Counted from the first letter of the stretch, positions 11,115 to 22,242 are shown. The stretch is DNA of 64,000 bases from an uncultured SAR116 cluster alpha proteobacterium (GCA_902517275.1 CABYBQ010000004.1:1-64000), one strand, 5' to 3'. Notes: generated by a model not told the origin, from the letters alone. Program-made: numbers and translations.

Positions 11115-12287
11115 CTAAAATATATTCTTCATCCTAGATATCGCCTCTTCAATTGCTTCATGAGAATTGGCGCAAGACAATCTGATATATCCTTCGCCAA
11201 ATTTTCCAAAAGATGTTCCAGCTACTGTTGCAACTCCAATTTTGTCTAATAATATATTTTGAAGGTCCAAAGAATTTTTATTAGTACTTTTTATATTGGG
11301 AAAACAATAAAACGCACCATTAGGTTTTTGACAATTTAATCCATTTAATTCGTTTAACTTTGAAAACATAAAATTGGCTCTTTTTTTAAAGGTCTGATTC
11401 ATCTCTTCAACACAGTTCTGAGGACCAGTTAAAGCCTCCAATGCAGCATATTGAGCACTAGCATTTACACATGAGTGAATATTGACGGCTAATTTTTCAG
11501 CAATTTCGTAGAGTTTCTTGGGAAATACTCCATAACCGAGGCGCCAACCAGTCATGGCGTAAGTCTTGGACCATCCATTAAGAATAATAAGTCTATCTTT
11601 TAATTCAGGAAATTTTAACATTGATGTGAAATCATTTTCCCCAAAACAAAATTGATCATAAATCTCGTCACTCATTAAGACTACTTTAGGAAATTTTTCC
11701 AACCCCTTAGCAAGTTTTTCAAGTTCCAGCTTAGGAACAACACCTCCAGTTGGATTTGCAGGACTGTTAATTATAATTAAACTTGTATTTTGATTTATTT
11801 TTTTAAGTATGTCATCTGCTGAAAAAGAAAATCCCTTGGTTTCACTTAACTCGTACGGAATTGCTTTAGCTCCAGAATAATTAATAGCAGATTCATAAAT
11901 AGGAAACCCTGGATTAGGATACAATATTTCTTTATTTTTTTCTCCCATCAACATTGCTGAGAAAAATATTATGACTTTGCCACCAGGTACAATTATAATA
12001 TTTTCTGGGGAAACTTTTACATTATGCCTTCTTAAAATGTCATATGAGACAGCCTCTCTTAATTTTGGCATGCCTGTGGATTGAGTGTATCCATGATGAC
12101 CATCTTTAAGGGCTTTTATTCCTGCGTCAACAATATGTTCTGGAGTTTGAAAATCTGGCTGACCGATGCCTAGGTTAATAATGCTTTTTCCTTCAGAGGC
12201 TAATTTATTAGCTTTCGCTAAAACTGTAAAAGCTGTTTCTGTACCTAGGTTATTATTTCTATTAGCCGTATCATAAAAATTCGTCAT
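11115..12287 (-). CDS. Class I/II PLP-dependent aminotransferase
   Basis: LGIGQPDFQTPEHI, NSPANPTGG, SDEIYDQF, SKTYAMTGWRLGYG. Confidence 0.9.
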   Translation of the reverse strand: MTNFYDTANRNNNLGTETAFTVLAKANKLASEGKSIINLGIGQPDFQTPEHIVDAGIKALKDGHHGYTQSTGMPKLREAVSYDILRRHNVKVSPENIIIVPGGKVIIFFSAMLMGEKNKEILYPNPGFPIYESAINYSGAKAIPYELSETKGFSFSADDILKKINQNTSLIIINSPANPTGGVVPKLELEKLAKGLEKFPKVVLMSDEIYDQFCFGENDFTSMLKFPELKDRLIILNGWSKTYAMTGWRLGYGVFPKKLYEIAEKLAVNIHSCVNASAQYAALEALTGPQNCVEEMNQTFKKRANFMFSKLNELNGLNCQKPNGAFYCFPNIKSTNKNSLDLQNILLDKIGVATVAGTSFGKFGEGYIRLSCANSHEAIEEAISRMKNIF

Positions 12288-12385
12288 TTAATAAAACCTT
12301 GATTATTTTTGTAATATTAAATATTTATACATTCGTGAAATTAAATAAAGTATTTTCAGCATTACAGATAACTATTTTATTTTAT

Positions 12386-12463
12386 GGCGGGTGTAGCTCA
12401 GTTGGTTAGAGCGCGGGTTTGTGGTACCTGAGGTCGCCGGTTCGAAGCCGGTCACTCGCCCCA
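12386..12463 (+). tRNA. tRNA-His (GTG)
   Basis: Cloverleaf GCGGGTG TA GCTC...; anticodon loop TTGTGGT; acceptor pairs with CACTCGC; extra G-1 (12386) opposite C73; encoded CCA. Confidence 0.95.
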
Positions 12464-12542
12464 ATTTATTTTATGATCATTCTAACTTGACCTTTGATCA
12501 TTCCTAAGTTAGCAATTGATTTAAATATAAATATAATTATTT

Positions 12543-12627
12543 GCGGGCGTGGCGGAACTGGTAGACGCGCAAGATTTAGGTTCTTGTATCGAAAGGTGTG
12601 GGGGTTCAAGTCCCTTCGCCCGCACCA
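12543..12627 (+). tRNA. tRNA-Leu (TAG)
   Basis: GCGGGCG...CGCCCGC acceptor stem, long variable arm, anticodon TAG in ATTTAGG, encoded CCA. Confidence 0.95.
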
Positions 12628-12673
12628 TAAATTAAAATTTAAATATTTTATATTAAAGGAGTTTGATACTATA

Positions 12674-14113
12674 ATGGCTGTTACACAAACTTTATCTAAA
12701 GGTCTAAAACGTGAATATGAAGTTATTATCACTAATTCAGAGTTAAATATATTAGTTGATGAAAAGCTTAACAATATTGCAAAAGAGGCAAATCTTCCTG
12801 GGTTTAGGCCTGGAAAAGTTCCCGTTTCAGTAGTTAAAAATAGATTTGGTAAACAAGTCTTAGGGGAGGTTGTGAAAGAATCCGTTGACAATGCGACTAA
12901 AGATACTATGGAGAAAAATAAATTAACTCCCTCTTCACAACCAAAAATAGAGATCATATCATTTGAAGAAGGGGAAGATTTAAAAGCAAAACTTTCAGTT
13001 GAAATTATGCCTGAATTTGAAATTCCTGATTTGTCAAACTTAGAGATTATTAAGCCTATCGTTAAAGTTACTGATAAAGATATAACTGATGCAGTGGAAA
13101 AAATAGCCAAAGAGAATATTGGAACTAAAACAATAAAAAAAGATAGAAATGCTAAAAAAGGTGATACTGTTGTAATTGATTTTTTAGGAAAAGTTGATGG
13201 GATTCCCTTTGAAGGGGGAGAAGCCAAAGGTCATAATCTAAAACTTGGATCTAATTCTTTCATTCCAGGTTTTGAAGATGGGCTAATAGGAAGTAAAGTT
13301 GGAAAAAAAGTTAGTGTTAACGTTACATTTCCTAATGACTATCAAGCCAAAAATCTAGCTGGGAAAAAAGCTATTTTTGAAACAACTATAAATGAAATTA
13401 AAGAAGATGTAGAATTGGTCATTAATGACGAATTTGCTAAAACACTAGGTATGGCAGATTTAAAAGCTTTAAAATCTGCTGTTGCTGATCAAATCACTAA
13501 GCAACATGATCAAGCTAGTAGAGAAAAATCTAAAAGACAAATTCTTGATAAATTAGCTGATAATATTTCCTTTGATCTGCCAGAAACTTTGGAAAAAGAA
13601 GAATATAATAATATTTGTAAAGCAATGAATCCAAACGCAAAGCCTGATGAGGCATCTAAAGATTATACAAAAAATCAAGAGCCAGAACCAGATAAGGGGA
13701 TGAAAAAAGAAGAAAAACAAGACGCTTCTGAAATTGCAAAAAGAAGAGTTAGACTTGGTCTTCTTCTATCTGAGATAGGTAGAAAAAATAACATAAAAGT
13801 AGAAGAAGAAGATACTCGAAATGCTATGATGAAAGAAATACAAAAATACCCCGGACAGGAAAAGCAAGTTATGGATTATTTTAAAAATAACCCTGAAGCT
13901 CAACAACAATTATCAGGGCCAATTTTTGAAGATAAAATTATAGATTTTATTTTAGAGTTAGCTAATACCAAAGAAAAGGTTGTTTCATTAGATGAACTTT
14001 ATAAAGAAGACGAACTTGATTTAAAAAAAGAAGCAGATAAAGCAAAAAAATCAAATAAATTAGTTGGTAAAAATAAAGTAAAGAAATCATCTAAAAAGGT
14101 TAATAAAAAATAG
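12674..14113 (+). CDS. tig: Trigger factor
   Basis: MAVTQTLSKGLKREYEVII, NLPGFRPGKVP-type motif, FKBP-like GDTVVIDFLGKVDGIPFEGG; ORF-track start at 12494 runs through the tRNA-Leu, so ATG 12674 (preceded by AAAGGAG) is preferred. Confidence 0.95.
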   Translation: MAVTQTLSKGLKREYEVIITNSELNILVDEKLNNIAKEANLPGFRPGKVPVSVVKNRFGKQVLGEVVKESVDNATKDTMEKNKLTPSSQPKIEIISFEEGEDLKAKLSVEIMPEFEIPDLSNLEIIKPIVKVTDKDITDAVEKIAKENIGTKTIKKDRNAKKGDTVVIDFLGKVDGIPFEGGEAKGHNLKLGSNSFIPGFEDGLIGSKVGKKVSVNVTFPNDYQAKNLAGKKAIFETTINEIKEDVELVINDEFAKTLGMADLKALKSAVADQITKQHDQASREKSKRQILDKLADNISFDLPETLEKEEYNNICKAMNPNAKPDEASKDYTKNQEPEPDKGMKKEEKQDASEIAKRRVRLGLLLSEIGRKNNIKVEEEDTRNAMMKEIQKYPGQEKQVMDYFKNNPEAQQQLSGPIFEDKIIDFILELANTKEKVVSLDELYKEDELDLKKEADKAKKSNKLVGKNKVKKSSKKVNKK

Positions 14114-14160
14114 TTCAAAACTTAAATTAAATAAAAATTTATAAAGGGAGAAAAAGTAAT

Positions 14161-14808
14161 ATGTTTGAAAATTTTTCTAATTCATTTTCGTCAACAAATG
14201 AAACAGGAGCATTGGTTCCTATGGTTGTTGAACAAACAAGTAGAGGTGAAAGATCATATGACATATACTCTAGACTTTTAAAAGAAAGAATAATTTTTCT
14301 TGTAGGACCCGTTGATGATAATATTGCTTCATTAGTATGTGCTCAATTATTATTTTTAGAAGCTGAAAATCCAAAAAAAGACATTTCAATGTACATTAAT
14401 TCCCCAGGTGGAGTCGTTACATCAGGATTATCAATATATGACACTATGGAATATGTAAGGCCTGATGTATCAACTGTGTGTATAGGGCAAGCAGCTAGTA
14501 TGGGTTCTTTATTACTGACTGCAGGAGCTAAAAATAAAAGATACTGTCTACCTAATGCAAGAATAATGACACACCAACCATCAGGAGGATTTCAGGGTCA
14601 AGCTAGCGATATAGAAATTCACGCAAAGGAAATAATTAACTTAAGAACTAGATTAAACGGTATTTATGTAAAACATTCTGGCAAGAAAATTGCAGAAATT
14701 GAAAGATTAATGGATAGGGATACATTTTTATCCCCTGAGGACGCATTTAAACTTGGTTTAATTGATGAAGTTGTCGACAAGAGACCAAATGCTAAATTAA
14801 ACAAATAA
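14161..14808 (+). CDS. clpP: ATP-dependent Clp protease proteolytic subunit
   Basis: [47 protein letters not shown]. Confidence 0.97.
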   Translation: MFENFSNSFSSTNETGALVPMVVEQTSRGERSYDIYSRLLKERIIFLVGPVDDNIASLVCAQLLFLEAENPKKDISMYINSPGGVVTSGLSIYDTMEYVRPDVSTVCIGQAASMGSLLLTAGAKNKRYCLPNARIMTHQPSGGFQGQASDIEIHAKEIINLRTRLNGIYVKHSGKKIAEIERLMDRDTFLSPEDAFKLGLIDEVVDKRPNAKLNK

Positions 14809-14878
14809 ACATTTTATATTGCATTTTAAATAAAACCCATAGAATAATAAAATACTAACAAAATCAGTGAGGTAGAAA

Positions 14879-16147
14879 ATGGATGAACAAAAAAATGAAG
14901 GTAAGAATAAAACAACCTTGTATTGTTCATTTTGTGGAAAAAGTCAGCATGAAGTTAAAAAATTAATTGCTGGACCTACTGTTTTTATTTGTGATGAATG
15001 TGTTGAACTATGTATGGATATAATTAAAGAAGAGCATCAATCCTCAATTACTAAAAATAAAGAAGGTATTCCTTCGCCAGCTGAGATTTGTAAAATATTG
15101 GATGATTATGTAATTGGTCAAAGAAAAGCCAAAAGAGTTTTGTCTGTAGCTGTCCACAATCATTATAAAAGATTAACAAATACTTTAAATATGAATGATG
15201 TTGAAATTTCTAAATCAAATATTCTTCTAGTCGGACCAACTGGTTGTGGAAAAACCTTGCTCGCACAAACTTTAGCTAAGATTCTAGATGTTCCATTTAC
15301 TATGGCTGACGCGACAACATTAACTGAAGCTGGTTATGTCGGTGAAGATGTTGAAAATATAATATTAAAATTACTTCAGGCTTCTGATTATAATGTTGAA
15401 AGAGCTCAAAAAGGAATAGTTTATATTGATGAAGTTGATAAAATTTCAAGGAAATCCGAGAATCCTTCGATTACAAGAGATGTAAGTGGCGAGGGTGTTC
15501 AACAAGCTTTACTCAAAATTATGGAAGGTACTGTAGCAGCTGTCCCACCTCAAGGTGGTAGAAAACATCCTCAACAGGAGTTTCTTCAGGTAGATACAAC
15601 TAACATACTTTTTATATGTGGTGGAGCATTCGCAGGTTTAGATAAACTGATTTCTAACAGGAATACGGGGTCTTCAATTGGATTTGGCGCAGATATTATT
15701 AATACGAAAGATGTATCTAGTTCTGATATTTTAAAAGAAGTAGAGCCAGGTGATTTAGTTAAATATGGTCTGATTCCTGAGTTTATTGGTCGTCTTCCAG
15801 TATTAGCAACCCTGGAAGACCTTGATGAAGATGCTTTAGTTACGATTTTAACAAAACCAAAAAATGCATTAATTAAACAATACCAAAAACTTTTTGAAAT
15901 GGAAAATACTAAACTTGAGTTTAGGGAAAATGCCCTTAAAGCAGTAGCTCAAAAAGCCATAAGTTTGAAGACTGGAGCAAGAGGATTAAGGTCAATTATC
16001 GAAAATATTTTAATGGATACTATGTTTGAACTTCCTTCAGAACCAGATATTGATGAAGTTGTTATAAATGAAGAAGTAGTATTAAAAGGTAGTAAACCTC
16101 TTTTAGTTCATGAAAAAAAATCCAAAGAAATAAATAATTCTCTTTAA
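14879..16147 (+). CDS. clpX: ATP-dependent Clp protease ATP-binding subunit ClpX
   Basis: Zinc-binding [14 protein letters not shown], Walker A GPTGCGKT, downstream of clpP. Confidence 0.97.
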   Translation: MDEQKNEGKNKTTLYCSFCGKSQHEVKKLIAGPTVFICDECVELCMDIIKEEHQSSITKNKEGIPSPAEICKILDDYVIGQRKAKRVLSVAVHNHYKRLTNTLNMNDVEISKSNILLVGPTGCGKTLLAQTLAKILDVPFTMADATTLTEAGYVGEDVENIILKLLQASDYNVERAQKGIVYIDEVDKISRKSENPSITRDVSGEGVQQALLKIMEGTVAAVPPQGGRKHPQQEFLQVDTTNILFICGGAFAGLDKLISNRNTGSSIGFGADIINTKDVSSSDILKEVEPGDLVKYGLIPEFIGRLPVLATLEDLDEDALVTILTKPKNALIKQYQKLFEMENTKLEFRENALKAVAQKAISLKTGARGLRSIIENILMDTMFELPSEPDIDEVVINEEVVLKGSKPLLVHEKKSKEINNSL

Positions 16148-16220
16148 AAATATAATTTTAACTTGAAGTTTTTAAAAAAAATATCATCTATAATTTAATA
16201 TAAATTTAAAGGATATTATT

Positions 16221-18611
16221 TTGACTAAATCAACGCATCTTATATTACCTCTGAGAGATATCGTTATATTCCCACATATGATCGCTCCACTTTTTGTTGG
16301 TAGAATAAAGTCTATCAATGCAATTGAAGCGGTTATGGAAGAAAATAAAGAAATAGTTTTACTAACTCAAAAAAAACCTTCTATTGAAGATCCTAAAGAA
16401 AAAGATTTATACAAAGTTGGTACTTTAGGCAATATACTTCAGATGCTTAAACTTCCAGATGGCACAGTAAAAGTTTTAGTTGAAGGAAAATCTAGGTGTG
16501 TTGTTAAAAATATTATAATATCTAGTTCTTATTTAAGTTCCAATTCTGTTTTATCAAAGAGTGAAGAAGTTTCATTAGTACAAGGCAAAGAAATTACTTC
16601 AAATTTGCTTGATTCGTTTGAAAGATACGCAAAATTAAATGGTAAAATAAGTACTGAAATATTGTCAACTATCTCTGATATTAAAGATGCTAATACTTTA
16701 TCAGATACAATAATTAATCACTTAGTATTTAATATTGAAGAAAAACAATCATTTCTTGAGATGATAAACCCAATTGAACGTATAGAAAGTTTAATACTAA
16801 AAATTAAAAATGAGATTGAGGTATTAAGTTCTGAAAAGAAAATAAGGTCTCGTGTTAAAACCCAGATGGAAAAAACACAACGTGAATATTACTTGAATGA
16901 ACAATTAAAAGCAATTCAAAAAGAACTTGGATCATCTGAAGACGGTAAAAATGAATTTGATGAAATTGAAGATAAGATTGAGAATGGTAAATTAACAAAA
17001 GAAGCCAAAGAAAAAGCACTATCAGAGTTAAAAAAATTAAAAAATATGAGTCCTATGAGTGCTGAGGCCACTGTTAGTCGGTCATATATTGATTGGTTGG
17101 TTTCAATTCCATGGACAAAAACTAACAAAGTTAAAACTGATATAGTAAAAGCTAGAGAAATATTAGATAATGACCACTATGGCTTAGAAAAAGTTAAAGA
17201 CAGAATAATAGAATTTTTAGCTGTACAAAAGAGGACTAAAGAAATTAAAGGGCCAATTCTGTGTTTAGTTGGTCCACCAGGTGTTGGTAAAACCTCTTTA
17301 GGAAAGTCAATAGCTAAAGCTACAGGAAGAGAATATATCAGAATGGCTTTAGGTGGTGTTAGAGATGAAGCCGAAATAAGAGGCCATAGAAGAACTTACA
17401 TAGGATCACTTCCAGGAAAAATAATCCATGGAATGAAAAAAGCTTCTGCAATCAATCCACTTTTCTTATTGGATGAAATTGATAAATTAGGTAATGATTA
17501 TAGAGGTGATCCTTCTTCTGCACTTTTAGAAGTGTTAGATCCAGAACAGAACAAGTCTTTTCAAGATCACTATCTAGAGATAGATTATGACTTATCAAAA
17601 GTACTGTTTATCACTACGTCTAATACATTAAATATGCCTCAAGCTTTATTAGATAGGATGGAAATAATTAGACTTTCTGGTTATACGGAGGACGAAAAAC
17701 TAGAAATAGCCAAAAGACACCTAATAAAAAAACAGATGGATAATTGTAAACTAAAAGATAAAGAATTTTCTATTAATGAGGAAGCTCTTAAAATAATAAT
17801 TCAATCTTACACAAGAGAAGCTGGTGTTAGAAATTTAGAGAGACAATTAGCAAAATTAACTAGAAAAATAGTTACATTAATTGAAAAAAAAGAAGCTAAA
17901 TCTTTTAATATTACCAAAGAAAATATTAATGATATTTTGGGTGTACCTTTATATCAAAGACAAGAAATTGAAAAAGATAATCTTGTAGGTATAACTACGG
18001 GGTTAGCTTGGACAGAAGTGGGTGGTGAATTATTATCTATTGAAGCAGTTAAAGTAAGAGGGAAAGGTAAGGTTACAGCAACAGGTAAACTAGGTGATGT
18101 AATGAAGGAGTCAGTACAGGCAGCTGAATTTTTTATAAGATCTAAAGCATTATCTTATGGCTTAAACCCAATTGATTTAGAAAAAAATGACATTCACGTG
18201 CATGTGCCAGAAGGTGCCACTCCAAAAGATGGGCCATCAGCAGGTGTGGCGATGGTAACTAGTATAGTCTCTGCTTTAACAGATATAAAGATTAAAAGTA
18301 ATGTTGGTATGACTGGAGAGATAACTTTAAGAGGAAGAGTTCTCCCAATTGGTGGTTTAAAAGAAAAATTATTGGCTGCTAAAAGAGGTGGTTTAAAAAC
18401 AGTTTTAATACCGATTGACAATAAAAAAGATCTAGTAGAAATACCAGATAATATAAAAGAGGAACTAAATATTATACCTATAGACTCAATTGATCAGGTA
18501 ATTGAAAATGCTTTAGTTCATTTACCTCAAGAAATAAGTGTCTTAGACGCTAGTAAATTAAATCCAGCTAGTGAAACTAATTTGTCAGATGAAGCTAATA
18601 TTTCCCATTAA
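16221..18611 (+). CDS. lon: Lon protease
   Basis: GPPGVGKTSLGKSIA; proteolytic motif PKDGPSAGVAM and K in GGLKEKLLAAKR; 796 aa. Confidence 0.97.
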   Translation: MTKSTHLILPLRDIVIFPHMIAPLFVGRIKSINAIEAVMEENKEIVLLTQKKPSIEDPKEKDLYKVGTLGNILQMLKLPDGTVKVLVEGKSRCVVKNIIISSSYLSSNSVLSKSEEVSLVQGKEITSNLLDSFERYAKLNGKISTEILSTISDIKDANTLSDTIINHLVFNIEEKQSFLEMINPIERIESLILKIKNEIEVLSSEKKIRSRVKTQMEKTQREYYLNEQLKAIQKELGSSEDGKNEFDEIEDKIENGKLTKEAKEKALSELKKLKNMSPMSAEATVSRSYIDWLVSIPWTKTNKVKTDIVKAREILDNDHYGLEKVKDRIIEFLAVQKRTKEIKGPILCLVGPPGVGKTSLGKSIAKATGREYIRMALGGVRDEAEIRGHRRTYIGSLPGKIIHGMKKASAINPLFLLDEIDKLGNDYRGDPSSALLEVLDPEQNKSFQDHYLEIDYDLSKVLFITTSNTLNMPQALLDRMEIIRLSGYTEDEKLEIAKRHLIKKQMDNCKLKDKEFSINEEALKIIIQSYTREAGVRNLERQLAKLTRKIVTLIEKKEAKSFNITKENINDILGVPLYQRQEIEKDNLVGITTGLAWTEVGGELLSIEAVKVRGKGKVTATGKLGDVMKESVQAAEFFIRSKALSYGLNPIDLEKNDIHVHVPEGATPKDGPSAGVAMVTSIVSALTDIKIKSNVGMTGEITLRGRVLPIGGLKEKLLAAKRGGLKTVLIPIDNKKDLVEIPDNIKEELNIIPIDSIDQVIENALVHLPQEISVLDASKLNPASETNLSDEANISH

Positions 18612-18720
18612 AATAAATTAATTTTATAGTTTTCTTTGTAAAAATGATCTTTATTTACTAGAGTTCTATAGTAAAATCGTATATAAATATTTAATTATTA
18701 ATCTTTAAACGGAGGTACGA

Positions 18721-18996
18721 ATGAATAAAAATGAATTGGTGGCAAGTGTTTCTGAAGCTTCGGGTCTTTCAAAAGTAGATGCGGCTAAAGCAGTTGATGG
18801 TGTTTTTGAGTCCATTACCGGCGCTCTAAAATCAGGTGGAGATGTGCGTATAGTCGGCTTTGGAACCTTTTCTGTTGCCAACCGTGCCGCTACAACAGGA
18901 AGAAACCCTAGAACTGGCGAAGCCATTCAAATTAAAGCCTCTAAGCAACCAAAATTTAAAGCTGGAAGCCCTTTAAAGGATGCAGTTAACAATTAA
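18721..18996 (+). CDS. hup: HU family DNA-binding protein
   Basis: MNKNELVASVSEASGLSKVDA...GFGTFSVANRAATTGRNPRTGEAIQI. Confidence 0.95.
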   Translation: MNKNELVASVSEASGLSKVDAAKAVDGVFESITGALKSGGDVRIVGFGTFSVANRAATTGRNPRTGEAIQIKASKQPKFKAGSPLKDAVNN

Positions 18997-19018
18997 TTAT
19001 AAATTTATAATTTTAGAA

Positions 19019-19047
19019 AGGCGTCTTGTTTAAGACGTCTTTTTTAT
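19019..19047 (+). terminator. Rho-independent terminator after hup
   Basis: GGCGTCTT-gttt-AAGACGTC followed by TTTTTT. Confidence 0.85.
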
Positions 19048-19587
19048 TAAACACCTTTGCTTAATGGATATTTTTTCTTCAATAACTTTCCCGTTAAAAT
19101 AACCTAATATCTCGTTTTTTTTACTGAATAGATTGATTAGCTCTCTATCTTTTAATAAAAAATCTGGATTTTTTGGTGAACCGTATCTTTCGTTGCCAAC
19201 TGAAAAAGTTTCATAAAATAAATACCCATTATTTTTTAACAAATTCATTAATTTTTTGATTTTAGGTCTGTATAAATAATTAACAACTATTATGATGTCA
19301 TAATATTTTTCTTTTAAAGGCCAATTTTGATTTGTTTCAAGATCAAAACAGATTGTATTAATATACTCAAAATGATCATACTGAACTAGTTCTATACTAT
19401 CTTTATCTATGGCCGTTATAATTCTATTTTTTCCTGCTAAAGGAATACTATTTCTTCCATTCCCACTAGCAAAATCTAATATTTGGATTTTTCTTTTGGG
19501 GGCTAGTAATTTTATTTGTTCAATTATCCAAGTTTTTGGCTGTTTATTTATTTTCGATTTCAACATTAGTCCTTTATATTTAATCAA
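19030..19587 (-). CDS. Class I SAM-dependent methyltransferase-like protein
   Basis: ILDFASGNGRNSIPLA...ITAIDKDS motif I/II; start codon uncertain. Confidence 0.7.
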   Translation of the reverse strand: MIKYKGLMLKSKINKQPKTWIIEQIKLLAPKRKIQILDFASGNGRNSIPLAGKNRIITAIDKDSIELVQYDHFEYINTICFDLETNQNWPLKEKYYDIIIVVNYLYRPKIKKLMNLLKNNGYLFYETFSVGNERYGSPKNPDFLLKDRELINLFSKKNEILGYFNGKVIEEKISIKQRCLIKKTS

Positions 19588-19660
19588 TACAAATTATAGC
19601 AAAATAAATAAGTTCATAGTTGTAAACTTTATTAAAATTACGTATAAACTTAAACGAAAT

Positions 19661-19736
19661 GGGCGGTTAGCTCAGTTGGTAGAGCATCTCGTTTACACCG
19701 AGAATGTCGGCGGTTCGAGACCGTCACCGCCCACCA
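19661..19736 (+). tRNA. tRNA-Val (TAC)
   Basis: GGGCGGT...ACCGCCC acceptor stem, CTCGTTTACACCGAG anticodon arm, encoded CCA. Confidence 0.95.
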
Positions 19737-19832
19737 TTTTAAATATAAAACTTTTAAATCCCTAATTATTTACATAACACAAATTATTCGTTATTTTTAT
19801 ATGAATTTTTATTTTCTCTTTGGAGTTAAAAT

Positions 19833-20552
19833 ATGCCAAACATTACTAAACCTGTTTGTCTGATTACTGGTCTTGGGGAAGGTACGGGTGGTTTTACAGC
19901 TAGACGTTTCGCTAAAGCTGGTTATAAAATTGCAATGTTAGCTAGATCTAGTGAAAGGTTAAAAAAATTTGAAAAAGAATTACCAGATTCTAAAGGATAT
20001 ATCTGTGATGTTTCAGACTTAACTGTATTAGAAAACACCTGTAAAAAAATAAAAGATGAAATGGGCTCACCAGAAGTACTAATTCATAATGCAGTTAAAG
20101 GAAATTTTGAATATCTACTAAACGGAAAACCAGAATGGTTAGAAAAAAACTTTCGAATTAATACAACCTCACTTATGTACTTAGCTCATTTTTTGATACC
20201 AGATATGTTGAAAAATAAAAAGGGTGTAATTATAGTCACAGGAAATACTGCTGCACACAGGGGGGTCGCTATGACACCATATTTTGCACCTACTAAGGCA
20301 GCTCAAAGAATTTTAGCACAATCTTTAGCTCGTGATTTTGGCCCAAAAGGTATTCACGTCTCATATATAACTATAGACGCATCAATTAATACTCCATGGA
20401 CAAGAAGTAGGATTGAACATCAAAAAAATAAAGATGAAATAGAATTTGCACAACCTGAAGATATAGCAGAAGAAATATTTAGAATATCACAACAGAAACG
20501 CTCTGCTTGGTCATTTGATGTAGAGTTAAGGCCTGATATAGAAAAATGGTAA
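19833..20552 (+). CDS. SDR family oxidoreductase
   Basis: TGLGEGTGGFTARRFAKAGYKI N-terminal Rossmann; NAVKG; Y-x3-K replaced by YFAPTKAA. Confidence 0.8.
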   Translation: MPNITKPVCLITGLGEGTGGFTARRFAKAGYKIAMLARSSERLKKFEKELPDSKGYICDVSDLTVLENTCKKIKDEMGSPEVLIHNAVKGNFEYLLNGKPEWLEKNFRINTTSLMYLAHFLIPDMLKNKKGVIIVTGNTAAHRGVAMTPYFAPTKAAQRILAQSLARDFGPKGIHVSYITIDASINTPWTRSRIEHQKNKDEIEFAQPEDIAEEIFRISQQKRSAWSFDVELRPDIEKW

Positions 20553-20553
20553 G

Positions 20554-21330
20554 TTAGCCTACAAAAGCCTTTTCTAAGACAAACTCTGCTGGATTGTTAT
20601 TTGCACCTTCTTTTAAATTATGTTTTATCATTATAGCCTTTAAATCATTATTTAGACCCATTGACCCACAAAACATAAATCTATCGTTAGAAGATATATC
20701 TTCAATCTCAAGGTCTTTAAAAATTTTCTTAGTATTAAGAAGTTCTGTTATTCTTCCGTTATTAATAAATTTTTCCCTTGTAGTGGAATGATAGCTAATT
20801 AATTTATTTGAAATAAACTCTTTAATAATTTCATCATTCCTGCTTTCATTAATTACTTCTTGGCTATAAGCTAATTCAGGAATAGTTCTGCAAGTATGAG
20901 TTACAACAACTGTTTGGAATTTTTCATAGGTCTCTGGTTCTCTTACCAGGGATGCGAAGGGTGCAAAACCAGTTCCAGAGGAGAGTAAAAACAACCTTTT
21001 CCCAGGCTTTAATGCGTCCAAAACTAATGTGCCAGTAGATTTAGGCATCATAATTATTTCATCATTTATCTTAATATTCTTTAATTTCGATGTTAAGGGA
21101 CCATCTTTAACTATAATTGAATAAAATTCTAATTCTTCTGACCAACTTGGTGAGGCGATTGAATAAGCTCTTAATATAGGTTTATCTTCTTCATTTGGTA
21201 GACCAATCATTACAAATTCGCCAGACCTAAATTTAAAACTTGGTGGTCTTTGAATACGAAAAGAAAATAAACTTGCATTCCAGTGTTTTATAAATGTTAC
21301 TTTATGACAATTATTAGAGAATTTTGACAA
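20554..21330 (-). CDS. fpr: Ferredoxin--NADP reductase
   Basis: FRSGEFVMIGLP, LRAYSIASPSWSEELEFYSI, GTGFAPFASLVREPETY, FVLEKAFVG C-terminus. Confidence 0.88.
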   Translation of the reverse strand: MSKFSNNCHKVTFIKHWNASLFSFRIQRPPSFKFRSGEFVMIGLPNEEDKPILRAYSIASPSWSEELEFYSIIVKDGPLTSKLKNIKINDEIIMMPKSTGTLVLDALKPGKRLFLLSSGTGFAPFASLVREPETYEKFQTVVVTHTCRTIPELAYSQEVINESRNDEIIKEFISNKLISYHSTTREKFINNGRITELLNTKKIFKDLEIEDISSNDRFMFCGSMGLNNDLKAIMIKHNLKEGANNNPAEFVLEKAFVG

Positions 21331-21346
21331 AGAATTTATCCTAGAT

Positions 21347-22178
21347 TTATTTATTTTTTATTAGTTTTTTAGTTAAATTAAGTAAAGCTTTTGCGTAATC
21401 TGGATATTTATATTTATATTTAAGTTCATTTCCCAAAACTTTACATTTGATAATTCTATTAGATTCATAAAAAGATTTTAAACTATCAGAAACTTGATTT
21501 GGATTATATTTAATTATTAATGGTTCTTTTAATTTTAATTTTTCTGTAACGTATTTAACTGCTTCGTAACTACTAACTTTATTTTGATCGCATACATTTA
21601 TAATTTTATTATTCAGATTTTTAATTAAAAATTGAATAGCTATTGAAGACAAGTCTTCAACGTGAATTCTGTTTGGAATATAGTCTTTTTTAACAAGAAT
21701 TTCATTGTTACCTTCTAGATATTTTATCATTGGATGTCTTTTAGGACCATATATACCCGCAATTCGAAAAATTAATGTTTTTGGATTGGTTTTAATCCAC
21801 TCTTCTTCGGCATTAAGTCTGATTATACCTCTATTATGTTTAGGATCAGGTTTAGTTTCTTCTTCTATTTCCCCTTCTCCATACACGGATGTCGCAGAAA
21901 AATAGATAATTTTATTTTTATTTGATGCTATTGATTTTCCATAATTTTGGATAACTGGATCTAAACCCTCTTCATTTGGGGGGGACTGTAGAAATGATAT
22001 TTTCTTTAGAAAGCTTTTCTGCAACATTTTTAGAATCAAAATAGTTAAAATAATGGATATTTTTTTTTGGATTTGAAATATTTCTTGTAATTATAGAAAC
22101 TTGTATCCCTTTTTTTAAAGCCTCTTTAGACAAATATTGAGCCGTGTAGCCATTTCCAATTATTGATAATTTTATCAT
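21347..22178 (-). pseudogene. NAD-dependent epimerase/dehydratase-like gene in two overlapping frames (frameshift at C7)
   Basis: ORF 21972..22178 (MIKLSIIGNGYTAQYLSKEAL...STVPPK*) and ORF 21347..22039 (...NEEGLDPVIQNYGKSI...YFSATSVYGEG...) join in one frame (STVPP-NEEGLDP) if one C of the run at 21978-21984 is removed. Confidence 0.7.
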
Positions 22179-22242
22179 TTTAAAAAATATAATTTAGTAC
22201 TTGCATTGTTAAGATTATTTAAACTATTAATAAAGTGTTTAT

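Noticed and set aside
12466-13227. 253-aa minus-strand ORF overlapping tRNA-Leu and trigger factor
   Set aside because: Antisense to well-supported tig and the tRNA; translation is low-complexity and includes the typical antisense-tRNA peptide CGRRDLNPHTFRY.
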